Shown here: piece by piece, positions 10,721 through 23,226 of the stretch
Layout of the letters: every line of letters begins with the position of its first letter
Position numbering within the stretch: the stretch's first letter is position 1
Origin: Luzula sylvatica
Taxonomy: Eukaryota; Streptophyta; Magnoliopsida; Poales; Juncaceae
Assembly: GCA_946800325.1 (NCBI GenBank)
Contig: OX326957.1
Location: 53,687,798-53,751,797 of the forward strand
Reading direction: 5' to 3'
Length of the DNA: 64,000 nt
Program-made: the position numbers and the translations under genes
The notes under the pieces: model-generated
Seen by the model: only the letters and a program-made list of their open reading frames with translations
Databases searched by the model: none
What the model was told of the DNA's origin: nothing

Positions 10721-11590
10721 ATTTTTCCTGATTTATTTATTTTGGTTCTAATCATTATTAATTATGTTTATTCATCATGATAAACTTGCTCTGTGATGTA
10801 ATTAGATTATATCATATAAATCCCTGCATAATATTTAAGTCATAAAATGCCTTCCATGTTCACAACCTCCGAGGTTGGTCATCACACTTTGCACGGTTTC
10901 AGGCCAAAGTCGGGCGTGCATTGTTGTATGTATCAACGTGAGAGGCAAGCGTTAATTGGGGACAAATGCGGGTTCAGGCCAAAGTCGGGCGCATTTGCAG
11001 TTCAATTGAACGATACGTGAATATGGTTGTGACTTAACCGTCCAAGCCAATCCGATTGGGGTTCGGGGCATAGTTAGGATGCACAAACGGAATTCGAATC
11101 ATATATGATATGGTTTGATACCGAAATCCTATAAAAGGTCAAGAGTCGCATTGGATGCGATTGGATTTATCCTACCTAAATAGTGAGATCCCATTTGTCG
11201 GCCAAAGTCACTTGTGGGAGGATCACGAAATATGGGTCTTGAAGTGTTATTGGATTAAGAATCCCGAATCAATATTAGGGTTATTGATTTGATAAAAGTA
11301 ACATATTTCATATCATATAAGCATATAGAATAAGTACGCACGGTTAGTTGTCAATGTCATAATTAATGTAGAATAATAATTTAAGCAACACCAATATCAT
11401 ATCGATATGATCGATATTAGAGAAAGCAAAAATTTGACAAACTTGAGAAGAAGTCAAATAATATTGTATGTCAAATGTTGACATACATAAGACACGAACC
11501 TTCAAAGGAATTTGAAGATTTATAAGAAACAACAGTCTAAGGGTGATTAAGACAAACGTTGTCTCAATCAAGGATTTTGGCAAGTTGTTG
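10721..11590 (+). other. Leader of element C, distal part, with three GGCC motifs
   Basis: Copies of GGCCAAAGTC at about 10900, 10976 and 11200, the first two followed by GGGC and the third by ACTTGTGGG. No ORF with recognisable homology. The spacing matches that in B, D and A'. Confidence 0.7.
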
Positions 11591-14520
11591 TCCCAATATC
11601 AAAAGAAAGGTTAAATCCGAGGAGGATTAATCCAAAAGTTGATAGAAATAGCTTCTTTTGACATTATCATCTTGAAAATGTGTATGAGATATACATTTCT
11701 AGAATCCATTGGATGGAATACTAGTTTTATTCGAATAAGATTCGCATGACAAGTACAAGACTTGTTAATTAATCAAGATGATAAAAGTGTCCTTCCAAAG
11801 GTTGGAAAAACGGTCAAAGACTTATCAAAAACCAAACATTTTGAATGTAGGTAAATAAGTAAGTTCGGAGGCAAGAGGAGGCTACAAATATTTCATTATA
11901 TTTACTAACGATTATTGTAGATATAAAGATATCTATTTACCTTCCAAAGGTTGGAAAAACGGTCAAAGACTTATCAAAAACCAAACATTTTGAATGTAGG
12001 TAAATAAGTAAGTTCGGAGGCAAGATGAGGCTACAAATATTTCATTATATTTACTAACGATTATTGTAGATATAAAGATATCTATTTAATGCGTTTGAAA
12101 CATAATTTTGAATGGTTCAAAAACGTTTCGAAATGAAATACGAAGTCAACTAAGCGAGAAAATCAAAGTCTTTCGATAAGATCGAAGAGACGAACATTTT
12201 AAGCTATGAGTATGATAATCATCTAGAAAATTTATGGAAAAGTTTCATAGTTATTTTCATTCGGAACATCAATGTAGATTAATGTGTCCGAGAGGAGGAA
12301 TCGAACTTTGTTGGACATTTGTTTGATAGATGATAAATCAAAATCTAATATTTCAAATAAGATTTGAAAATTTACCCTTAAGACCAAGGTTAATCACATA
12401 CCTTCTAAGTCGGTGCAAAAGACCCCATATATGATATGGATCGGAAATAAATTAAATTGAGGATTAACGTGGTTTCAGGCCAAAGTCGGGCACGTTAATA
12501 GTTCAATGTTAATGAAAACTTCCGATGTTATCTTTTGTAAGATTTGGAGATTTGAATTCGAAAACTGGTTTTGGATAAACTAAATCTCAAATCTTGATAT
12601 GTTCATTCATTGAGTATTCTTAAAGAAATTAAAGGATACCATTTATTAAATCCCAATGAGAATTAGATTTTCATAGTTCGAAGAGATACCTTCTTAGAGG
12701 AGGACTTAATGTGCATAAGTTTGAAACTTAATGTCACTTATATCTATGAGGGCTAGTGGGAGATGAATCGATCTCGAAAGGTTCGAGACTCGAATGGAAC
12801 ATTGAACCGATGAATATGATTGGAATTTCATCAAAAGTTGATGAATCCAAGTCAAAATCACAAAGCGATTTTATTGATCAATTTAGACACGTCACGAATC
12901 GATAAATTGTGAATTTATCAAAGAATGTGACAAACGAATCGATCTCATACATGATGAGTCGATGGACTAAATGATGCTATAAAGGATAAAAATTTCACAT
13001 GGCATAGTGCCATGGAATTCATGATTCAATCCATGCATGTCATCAAGTTTAGAACTTGGTTTAAACATTCCTTAGGGTATGACCCATAGGATGTAAGTGA
13101 GTTTTCAAAGTGAAAGCTAACGTGGATTGGAATATGTATACTTACAAAGCAAGAATGCTTATGAGATTCGAAAATTCATGATATGATCATGAAGAAACGT
13201 TTCACAAATAATCACGCTTTATTCATTAGGATTATATTTTCCATTTTACATAGTATGACTATGATTTTTGACAAATGGATGACAAGACCGTATTCCTTGA
13301 TAGGAAATATTAAAGGGTGTGTATGTGACACAACCTAATGGTTTTATCGATCAAAAGAATCCAAGAAAAGTATACAAATTTCAACGATCCATATGATGGA
13401 TTGAAGAATAATTCATGAAATCGGAATCTTATTCTGATAAAATTATAATTAGTTATAATATTATCAAGAACAAAAGAAAATCTTTATGTAGATGTGAAGG
13501 TTAGTGGGAGCCACATACACTTCTTATATTAAAATATATGAACGGTATATTATTCGTAGGAAACGATTGTCGTTTCGCTATGAAAATTCAGACGAGACAA
13601 CTTATGAGATAAGCATAAAAATCTATAAGATAGATTTAAAATTCCTCAATCTGAATCGAAGTATGTACATCGACAAAACATTGAAAATGGTTTTCAGTAC
13701 ATAAATCCAAGATCGGATTTCTTCCAAATGTCGAATGGCGAAGTTTTTCTGAGGATCGATGTACGACATCGAGTTAAAGAAAAGTAGAAAATTGGATATT
13801 TTATGTTTCGACAATAGAATATTCCAAATACGCCATGATATGTACTAATCATTAAATATTGTTCATATTAAGTGTCGTAATTATCAATCGAATCCAGAGA
13901 ATATTTCGTTTCGAATACTTTATATGGTTGGATCGAACGAAAACAATTTAATATGGTTGTATAATGGTTATACTTTGCATACGCATAATAGTTATGCAAC
14001 ATTTAAAACCCGGATTCGTATTGAAATTAATAAACAATATCCTTTTAGAAAGGATTAATATTATATTTCTCATATAAAATGGTGAAGAAAATATATCGGT
14101 GATAAAAGTTATACCGATAGCATTTCTCCAAACATGCAACACATTTACGAAATGTGTACATATTTTGCTTAAAGAAAAATGAAGTTGTATGAAAGAGTTT
14201 CACAACAACTAAAAATGAAAATTCTACGATGGAATTTGATTTCAATGCGGCTTGCGAAGCCGAAATGGAAACGTTATGGATCAAGGTGTTGATCATACTT
14301 GATATTGTCCCAAGTAATAGGATTCTTTGGTTATCTATTTCGATGGTCGAAATAGCATAAAACAAAAGAAACTGAAATAACATAACCACTCCAAACTTAT
14401 ATTTAAATAGGTATTGGATACCTAACAAAAATTGACACTAACAGGAACGTAGCGGAACCGTTTACAAAAACTGCTCTCTTCTTAGTTAAGCATGAATGTC
14501 ATGCGAAGACTATAGGTATA
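11591..14520 (+). pseudogene. Remnant copia pol of element C
   Basis: Frame-broken traces of GAG-pre-integrase, integrase, reverse transcriptase and RNase H lie in the right order relative to the better preserved A and A' copies, including the words noted for the element. A 149-bp tandem duplication (11791-11939 and 11940-12088) sits in the integrase region and would disrupt the product even if the stops were ignored. No part is plausibly translated. Confidence 0.75.
11791..12088 (+). repeat. 149-bp tandem duplication inside element C
   Basis: 11791-11939 is repeated as 11940-12088, starting CCTTCCAAAGGTTGG. I see a single clear difference (GAGGAGG against GATGAGG), so it is recent compared with the decay of the surrounding pol. 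Confidence 0.92.
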
Positions 14521-15680
14521 GAGATACCTAGAGGAGGAATAGATTTGAGGTATAGTTATCTTATACCGATAGTCATCGCATATTATAATCCTAGCAGAGA
14601 TTATAGGTGTAAACGATGCATCAAACAATACTTACTCTATATTAGTGCATTTCAAAAAATTTAAAATTTTAAATTGCATTTATACTTATATGAAAACTTG
14701 TGCGTGGTTGTGTAATATGATTACACGAACCTTGATTTATAAATTGTGTGAGCGTCTACATGATACGTGATCATGTTAAGTAAAACCGCCACATTTCAAA
14801 AGTTATATTTCAAAAACGTCCCTAGTCATGATTAGGATACTTATGTGATAAGTATATCTATTATAAGATAATAGACTAACATGTACACTAGCATATTCGC
14901 CGAGGTGATGATTATGTTTTGCTAATCATAGGACAAAGAGTTTGTCAAATAGGGAATATGGATATGCATTAGGTCATGCATATTGTGACTTGACCAAAAA
15001 TGCGATACCATGACATGGTTTAGTCATTGTAGATGGAATCGTAACGAATGGGGTCTTAGTTCTTCACACTTGAGATGATCATGGATCATTTTTCGTGCGT
15101 AACATAATGCTTAGATATAATCTTCCACTATCTGTAACAGGATGGTCATGGGATTATGATCGGGTGTTATCTGAAACACTGAATTTGATGTGAATCATCA
15201 AGATAGAAATTGTTCCTTTCGAGAGAAAGAGATATCCCTTAGGCCTATCGATGAATTGATCAACGAAATCTCTGGCCAGAGTCAATGATATTAATTGTTA
15301 ATATCGATTGTGTTTGTTGATTCAATTCGGTATCGAAACAATAAGTTTAGTCAATCAAATTATAAGGATGACTATTACCGTGCCTTTTGATTGACGGATA
15401 TCATGAACAAGAGAACTAAACACCACCGTTCGAGATGGGTATAAATGATCACAATCATTTTTCGTTTTCAACGTGGGAAAACTATGATGGATTTCTTCCT
15501 AGATCCCTCTCATTAGCTCGTGAGCTTAGGCATAAGTTTACTACCATTGCTTGATACGAACCTACGCGGTCACACATAGAGCTATCTTATTTCGGGCTTA
15601 AATTTCAATCTCTAAGGTTATGTGTACATGAGATGTACACTAGTACTTTCTTTATTTGGATCTTGAACTGAGTGGGAGAC

Positions 15681-16637
15681 TGAAGGAAATACAGTTACAG
15701 ATCAACTAGTTGAATGTACAAATGAGTGTAGACAAACATACGTGTTTGTCGGAACGATTGGATGCATAATAAGATTATCCAAATCTGGCAGAAATTACAT
15801 GGTGCGTCATGACGCACCATATTGTGCGTCATGACGCACAGTAGAGTAATTCTGAGAAAACCAATCTATGAGTATACCGTCACGACGCACCAAGTTGTGC
15901 GTCATGACGGTCGTGCGTCATGACGGACGTTATCGTGCGTCATGACGGTACACTGTATAACGGCTAGATCCATGTAAATGTGACTGGTGCGCCATGACGC
16001 ACCATATGGTGCGTCATGACGCACTGTGATCCGAATTCTGGATTAGCAGTTTTTTGATACTCATTAATACTCATTAATTCACAGGTTAATATAAGATCTG
16101 TGTAACCTCTCTATCTCTGACTGATTAATTCAGATCCATATCTAATTCTTTGAGAATAGAGAGAAACTTATGAGACAAGTTGTGAGAATTTGGAGATTGA
16201 TCTAAAGCAAGTTTGCGGGAGTTTTAGGGGAATTCGCCGCAACCGAAAGACGAAAAGCTCGAGGTGGATACGGGTAGAGAAATCTCGCTTGAGATTTTCT
16301 GTTGTGATCTAACGAGAGCAAGATCGAGCAAGGTCGAAGACGAACCGGATAAAATCCGGTTGTATACGACAAATCGGAGCTTCGGATTAGGTGTCGAATC
16401 GCGCGGGCGTGGGACGCGTGTGTTACCGAGATCGAAGCAAGGGCAGCAACTACGCAAGAACAACCCTTCACCGTGATCAATTTCACGTGGTATGGTTCTT
16501 TATATATAAGAGTTATATATTCGTAGTTACATTTTAGGATTCGTACGTTCGGGTCGTTGATGTGGTCCTCGGGATCGGGTCAGACCGGGCCTCTCAATCC
16601 GCTGCGCGGGGCTCGGTAGTGACGCCGATACCCAACA
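15681..16637 (+). repeat. 3' LTR of element C (957 bp)
   Basis: Near-identical to 9002-9950, differing by about a dozen substitutions and a short insertion (GCAACCGAAA near 16238). It carries the same paired CATG palindromes around 15802-16024. Confidence 0.9.
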
Positions 16638-16642
16638 ATGCA

Positions 16643-17082
16643 TTGATTAGGAGTTGACGTGTTGCATGGCCTTCGTCTGGCATGTCAATTCGCCAAATTG
16701 AATGATACTCCACTTGTGGTTTGGACTTGACCAATTCGCTAGCTAAGCTAGGATTTGGGGCAAGGAGTGAGGTACACACACACTGGTTTTGAGTTGGACT
16801 CAATACCGGTCCTCACGAACAAAGCAAGAATCATCTTGGAGATGATTGGACATTGTCCTACGCAACGTAACGTATTTTCTAAGTGGTTGGCCTTCGTCAC
16901 CTTAGAGATACGCTAAATAGGGATCTTGTCCATTACGAGATTTAAGATATCAAATCTCCGTTTCAATAGTGGGGGCTATTTGAAATGATAAAATAATGGG
17001 TATTTCAAGTTGTTCAAGATGAATTTTAATATATGAAAGACCGCGTTATTAATTACATTATTTTTCAAAAATTGTAGAATTT
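16643..17082 (+). other. Leader of element A, second part
   Basis: Continues A's leader after the ATGCA duplication; the junction-free version is seen in A' near 28900-28925. It holds the second and third GGCC motifs (about 16669 and 16889; the latter is followed by ACCTTAG). gag begins at 17083. Confidence 0.75.
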
Positions 17083-17943
17083 ATGGCTTTACCAAGTAAC
17101 AACCTCTTTAGTTTGCGTTCCATTTTGGAAAGGGAACGAATGAACGGAAAGAACTTTCTCGACTGGCAGAGGAATCTGGGATTCGTTCTGAAACAGGAAG
17201 GAAAGGCACATGTCTTGGAGACGCCTATCCCTCCTGTGCCAGGGGATAAAGCAACTGAGGATGATGTATTCGAACATACGACCATCTTGGACGATTCGAA
17301 TGATGTCACATGCCTCATGTTGGCTACTATGACTCATGAATATCAAATCTAGTTTGAGAAACAGGATGCATACGAGATTATGAAACAACTCAGGGAGATG
17401 TTTCAGGTTCAAGCAAGGGTGGAAAAGTATCAAGCACTTGGCAATGCGACGCAATGCAAGATGCAAGATGGTACGCCCGTTAGCTCGCACCTTCTCAAGA
17501 TGAAAGGATATTTCGATCGCCTTGAGAGGCTTGGCATGAAATTCGAGGTGGAGTTACAAACTGATTTGATCATGTTGTCACTGCCACCGAGTTTCGATTC
17601 GTTCATTTCGCATTTCCACATGTCAGACATGCAAAGGACCATTCCCCAGCTTTTCGGAATGCTCAGAACATTCGAAAGTGACATGAAACCGCGGTACATG
17701 AAGTCTAGGACTTCGGAAGTATTGGTGGTTGAAGGGAAGAGTCCAAGCAATGGGAACAAAAACAAGAAGAGGAAGGCACAGGGCAACAAGGTTGCGCCTA
17801 AGCCCGTGGGCAAGAAAGCCAAGGATGACAAGAACTGTTTCCACTGCCTCAAGGAGGGGCATTGGAAGCGTGATTGCGAGATCTTCCTGAGGGAAAGCAA
17901 GCAAAAGACTTTGTCGTCTCAAACTAATGAAACATACTCATGA
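17083..17943 (+). pseudogene. gag of element A: stop at codon 90 and protease region deleted
   Basis: Begins MALPSNN at 17083 and matches gag of A' closely. A TAG at 17350-17352 replaces the Gln codon that A' has at residue 90. The frame then continues through the gag_2/UBN2-like domain and the zinc knuckle (CFHCLKEGHWKRDC, CX2CX4HX4C, near 17839-17880). Just after it, at about 17912, roughly 450 bp present in A' are missing, including the aspartic protease DTG. The seam carries TTGTCGTCTC, which also occurs about 15 bp downstream of the corresponding place in A', so the deletion may have arisen by template switching. It ends at the TGA 17941-17943, shared with A'. Confidence 0.9.
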
Positions 17944-18015
17944 CATTGTCATCTCAGACACATAAACGAGAAACGCATTGCTAGACTCCAAAAGGATGAA
18001 GTGCTAGATTCTTTT

Positions 18016-19027
18016 TGAAGGAAATACAGTTTCAGGATCAACCATAAAAGTGTACACAAGGATAAACAAATGTAGTCGTACATTCGTGGCCATAACTGTC
18101 AGTGGGAAAATCCGATTTGAATGGTTCAAATTGGGTTAGATAGATAATTAGATTATCTATAACCTTCATGTAGAAATATATTTCATATGAACGAAGTATC
18201 AGTGTCGTTTATGTGAAATACCGAAAGGGTGCAACAGTATGACATACAGTTAGTAAAACAGTTATAACTTTTGCATACGAACTCCAATTGGGCTGGGCCA
18301 AATTGGGTTGTGTAGATAATGATATTATCTACAACGTTCATGTTGGGTGATTTTCTGTCAGAGAAATTTATCAATTTCGTCTGGACAGAATACTGAACAG
18401 GTTCATGCACTTTTCTGTGTGAAAGGATGTATATTGGATATACATGCCTTTTGGCTAATCCTAATCCTATTAGATATAAATAGGATACTTTCTCTTTCAT
18501 CCAGATCAGACTATTGAGATTATCATTCTGCCCAATACACAAGAAAACGAGCAAATTCAGATTTGATCTTTCGTGAGTGAAAAGGTGCGAAGAGAGAGAA
18601 ATAGAGAATCGATTAGATCGAGCAAGTTCGCCGGTGCATCGTCTAGGCAGGTGCATCCGTGACCGACGTCTTACGAATCAACGTGGATACAAGTAGAGGA
18701 ACGACGTTTGTGGTTCTTCGATTGTGATCGACTCGAGTGAGAAAGACGGTGGAAACGCTTGGACGCACGAAGACGAAGTCGAGTGAACCGGCGTAGTTAA
18801 CGAGTGGTGAAGGACGCGTGGTATGGGACGCGCGGATTGTCACCAACGTGACAGGAGGAATAGAAGGCGGCGATCAACCCTTCGTGTGCCATCAATTTGG
18901 CACTGGTATAGATCTATCTTTCTAATTGCATCGTACCCTCGAAGTCGTGGCGTGATCTTGGATTTAGGGAACCGGACCGGGCCTTCATATCCGCTGCGAG
19001 GGCCCGGGGTCGGGTGAATTCCCAACA
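18016..19027 (+). repeat. 5' LTR of element B (1,012 bp)
   Basis: TGAAGG...CCCAACA. TATA element TATAAATAG at about 18475-18483. U3 carries two inverted GATAAT motifs: TAGATAATTAGATTATCTA at 18141-18159 and a variant at 18312-18332. ORFs in it are shadows. Confidence 0.92.
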
Positions 19028-19028
19028 G

Positions 19029-19040
19029 TGGTATCAGAGC
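19029..19040 (+). other. Primer-binding site of element B
   Basis: TGGTATCAGAGC, one base after the LTR end. Confidence 0.9.
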
Positions 19041-20750
19041 GATCGCCATCGATTCGAGGGTCGAATCATAGTCGTATATTAGATATACGCACGGGTTATC
19101 AAAGTTCGTACCCGTTTGCATGATGTTACATATAGAGAAAGTCAAATTCCGTTAAAATCACAAGTGGAATTCGCTAGAGATCGATCAAAAGTTGATTGAG
19201 AGTATCTAGGAATGATCGTGAAAAAGTTTCATGATTTATCGTTTTGGAAACGAGCGAAAACGGACGAGACGGCAAAATCTGCAGAAAATTAGAATACGAA
19301 ACAGTGAGTAAAACTAAGATATTTTTCAGTGGAAAACTCCAAATGGATTGGATCAAATTGGAGTAGATAGATAATGAGATTATCTATGACTTTGATACAG
19401 AAAGTTTTTTCATTTGAACGAATTATCAGTGTCGTTTTTATGGAATACTGAAAGGATGCGACTGTTTGACATACAGATACTTAAACGTCCGTATATGTCG
19501 CATCGAAACCCCAATTGAGTCCAATCCACTTGGGTTAGTTAGATAATAAGATTATCTAGAACTTTCGTTCACGTTCAAAGTCGGTTGGAACAATTTAATA
19601 TTTTTGTTTCAACAGAATACTGAAAAGGTGTCTGTTGTTTTCTGGTTGAAAAGGTGTCTATGGGATAAACTTACCTTTTCGTTTGTTCGTATTTTACTAA
19701 AACTGGTATAACTTTCAGTAGAAAATTCCGATTTGAATGGTTCCAATTGGGTTAGTTAGATAATGAGATTATCTAGAACTGTCATGTTGTAATATATTTC
19801 ATTTGAGCGAAGTATTAGTGTCGTTCTAATGAAATAACGAAAGGGTGCAGAAAAACATTTTTTCTGCCGCCCCGGGGGCAGTTTTTGGCGCCCCGGACGC
19901 GTCCCGGGCGAGGTTTTCTCGCGCCCCACGGCCCTTGCGTTACAACGGATGGGGCAGTCCGTTATAACGGACCCTTCTCTGGATGTTGTTTTTGTTTTCG
20001 CGATAACTTTGGCTACGAAGTTCTGAATTTTGAGTTCTTTATATCGCTTTGATCGGCATCAAACATACTAGCATATAGGACAAATAATTATTTAGAATAA
20101 TTAATTTACCTAATTAAATCATATGCATTTAGAAAATCTTGTGATAGTGATATAATATGATTATGTCACGAATTATTAAACATGAATGTCATGATCCCTC
20201 ATAATATTTAAGTCGTGGAAATGTCTTCCATATCCACAACCACCGAGTTTGGTGTTATGTTTCACGTGGGTTCAGGCTAAAGTCGGGCACGTGATATTGT
20301 AATCATCGAAATGGTGGCAAGCGTTAAATCGGGACTTGTGAGGCACAGGCTAAAGTCGACTCACTAGTAGCTTATTTGAACGATACGTTGGAGATGGTTG
20401 TGACTTAACCGTCCAGGCCAATCAGATTGGAGTTCGGGGCATAGATAGGATGCACACACGGAACTGGGATCGTATAGGATACAATCCATCACCGAAATCC
20501 TATAAAGGTTCAAGAGTCGCATTGGATGCGATTGGATATAATCCTACCTAAATAACGGGATCCCACCCGATAGGCTAAAGTCACTTGTGGGAGGAACGGA
20601 AATATGGATCTTGAGTGTTATGGACTTGGAGTCCCGTATCGGTATGAGGGTTATCGATTCGACAAAATAACACTATCATATAAGTATCATATAAGCATAT
20701 ATATTAAGTACGCACGGTTAGGAGCTTAATCTTCATCATCCGTTTAGAAT
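19041..20750 (+). other. Leader of element B with U3-derived repeats and GGCC-type motifs
   Basis: Contains three further copies of the LTR's GATAAT inverted motif (19368-19386, 19540-19558, 19757-19775) together with neighbouring U3 sequence (AGTATCAGTGTCGTT-like, GAAAGGGTGCA-like), so stretches of U3 are repeated in the leader. Then come two 16-bp palindromes 22 bp apart: TTGCGTTACAACGGAT at 19935-19950 and GTCCGTTATAACGGAC at 19957-19972. Three GGC(C/T)(A)AAGTC motifs follow at about 20273, 20349 and 20572. No ORF is supported. Confidence 0.75.
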
Positions 20751-22592
20751 TATGTTTTCAAGCAAACACCAAAAATATCGATGAGATCGATATGATAGAT
20801 GGCTTTTGGGTCGGAATTACCGTAATTAACCTTGATAGTCAAAGAATAGTTCTTAGACTTAAAGGAACGTGTTGGACACGGAAACGGTAGATTTGGGGCT
20901 CGAGGCTTTGGCTTTAGAGAAAACCGGGTTCGATACACTTTAAGAAAGAATCGAACAATATTACATGCCTTGTGGTGGCATGTGTAGACGCATTTTTCTC
21001 AAAATTGTTTTGAGAATTCGGGTGTATATGAAAATAAAACACAACGCTCATGAAATAGTTTCAAGAGCTAGAGCGCGTTGAATGATTCAATGCGGCTCAA
21101 AGAGTAGGTTAATTTTGAGACGCCTTATGGGTCTTGGATTAACATTCGTGTGTTGATGGTACGAGATTTGATCTTCGTGACCGAATATCATATGCATTCG
21201 ATAGATAAGTCGATCCCGAAATTGCATATGATGCGATGTAAATTTGAATAGGAGATGCTTGGAGTGTCCGGGGAATCCAAAGCATAGAGATGCATGGATG
21301 TCTTTGTAATTCAAAAGCGGGATCGAAAGAAATGTATGTCTAAGGGTATTTTGGAAAAATGTTTTCCAAAACGGAGAGTTCGGACAAGGAGTTGTCCAAA
21401 CTAGTGACTCAAAGAATGGTGAAATCCGAGGAGGATTAAACCTAGAAGTTGATTGCTTCTTTTGGCATTGCCGTCTTGGCCATATAAACGAGATTTGTGT
21501 ATCTAGATTCCATATGATGGATTGCTAGAATCATTCGAATTAGATTCGATTGATTAATGCGATACTTATTTATTAGGCAAGACGACAAAGGGCATCATTC
21601 CCCAAAGGTTGGAGAAAGATCCAACGAATTATTGGAACTTACATTCACATGTAGATGATCCATAAGTTTCGAGGCAAGAGGAGGCTATCAGTATTTTGTT
21701 ATGTTTATGGACGGTTAAAGTAGATATGGAAATATCTATTTAATGCGTGCCGAAACGGAGACTTTTGAAAGGTTCAAAGAGTTTCAAAAACGAAATACGA
21801 AATCAACTAAGCAAGAAAATCAATGCTTTTCGATAGGATCGATAAGGCGAGTATTTGAGCTAAACTTTTCGATAGGATCGAAGAGGCGATATTTGAGTTA
21901 TGAATATTGATGATCATTTATGATTGTGGAATCGTTTCATGATGGCCTTTATTCGGAACATTGAGACGTGTCCGAAAAGAGGAAATGAACGCATGTTGGA
22001 CATGGTTCGATAAATGATAAATCAATAGGATCTCCCAAAAATGTTTTGGGGATACGCCCTTGAGACAGCGGCACTAATGAATGGTTGCGTATGAGATATG
22101 GACCATAATCCTTCTAATCGGTACAAAAGACGCCATATGAGATATGGATCGGAATGGTTCCGAAGTTGTCACTTGTACAGATTTGAGGATGTGAGTGTAT
22201 TTCGAAATTTGTTTCGGTTAAACTCAATCCCAAATTTGGAAATTGTTCGTTTATCCTTAAGGAAACTAAAGGGTATTAGTTCTAACGTCCCGACGAAAAT
22301 AAAATTTTCGTGGCTCGAAGAGATGCCTTCTTGGAGGAGGACTCGATGCGCACAAGTTTGAAACTTGATGTTGCTAATCTCTATGCGGGCTAGTGGGAGT
22401 AGAATAAATCTCGAAAGAGTTCGAGATCTGAAAATGAACATTGTACCGACGAATGTTGACACGACTTCATCAAGAGTTGATGAATACGAGTCGAACACAC
22501 AAAGGAATTATTTGTAGATCAAGTAGGCTATATCATAAGCCGGTAAATACGGATTTACCATGGCTAATGATGATAGATCGAAATCATATGAT
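20751..22592 (+). pseudogene. Remnant gag/integrase region of element B (left of A')
   Basis: Frame-broken relatives of copia gag-pol. The integrase-side words are readable: WHCRLGHINE at about 21463-21492, LDMVR and MFWGYALETAALMNGC at about 21990-22090. Numerous stops separate them. Unlike A and A', the Trp codon TGG before HCRLGH is intact here, which shows the ancestral state of the site that is TGA in A and A'. Confidence 0.75.
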
Positions 22593-22597
22593 GATTC

Positions 22598-23226
22598 TGT
22601 AGGATTACGCACACGATTATCATAGTGTGCAGCGGAAATTAGTAAACGTGCGTAACCTAATTCTATCCTGGATCACGCCCTAAAACCAACGAAAAAGGAA
22701 GAGTTGGAAATAATTACCTCGTACAAGTTAGTACGTGTCGATTACTTCTCCAAATCCGTGAACCTTCTCCAAGAATCGCTCGTGCAATCCCTCTACTCGT
22801 GTCCACCTCGATTTCGTCCGATCGGAAATCGCCAACGCCGTTCTAGTCGACGTCACGATTTAATCTCTCAAATCCTTTTCTCAATTCTCTCTCTCAATCT
22901 CTCAGATCTAATCTGAAATCTGTGGAAGAAGAAGAAGAGAAACGACGGCTCAAAACCCTAGAAAACTTAGGTCAAATTCCGGAATCAGAACTTTATATAT
23001 ATAGGAAACAGGTCAGTTCGAACGCACTTAACATAGTTCGTTCGAACGAACCCAGTTCGTTCGAACGCACCTAAATGTTCGTTCGAACGAACCCACTTCT
23101 GTTTATCACGAATAAGTCCGTTCGAACGCACTGATATAGTTAGTTCGAACGAACCTTATTCTGACTGCAGAATTGCCTATTTATATGAATTCTTCCAAGT
23201 TAATTCTTAAGCCATATTTTCTTTCA
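22598..23226 (-). repeat. 3' LTR of element A' (629 bp)
   Basis: Near-identical to the 5' LTR but about 41 bp longer, because one more palindromic TTCGTTCGAACGAA unit is present around 23050-23090. Confidence 0.93.

Larger units (their letters stand above)
9002..16637 (+). mobile_element. Element C: copia-like LTR retrotransposon, coding-dead, full length (7,636 bp)
   Basis: LTRs 9002-9950 and 15681-16637, TSD ATGCA at 8997-9001 and 16638-16642, primer site TGGTATCAGAGC at 9952-9963, purine tract GAGTGGGAGAC at 15670-15680. There is no long ORF, but traces of copia pol are readable in order. The RT N-terminal word WHxAMxxxIQSM is at about 13009-13047, and the RNase H end NVAEPFTK at about 14448-14471. 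Stops and frameshifts lie between them. I count about 12 substitutions plus one short indel between the LTRs by eye, so the insertion looks young relative to the decay of its coding region. Confidence 0.9.

Noticed and set aside
18183..18656. 157-codon minus-strand ORF, repeated at 33317-33790
   Set aside because: Antisense to the B LTR in both copies; no recognisable domain; conserved only because LTR pairs are similar.
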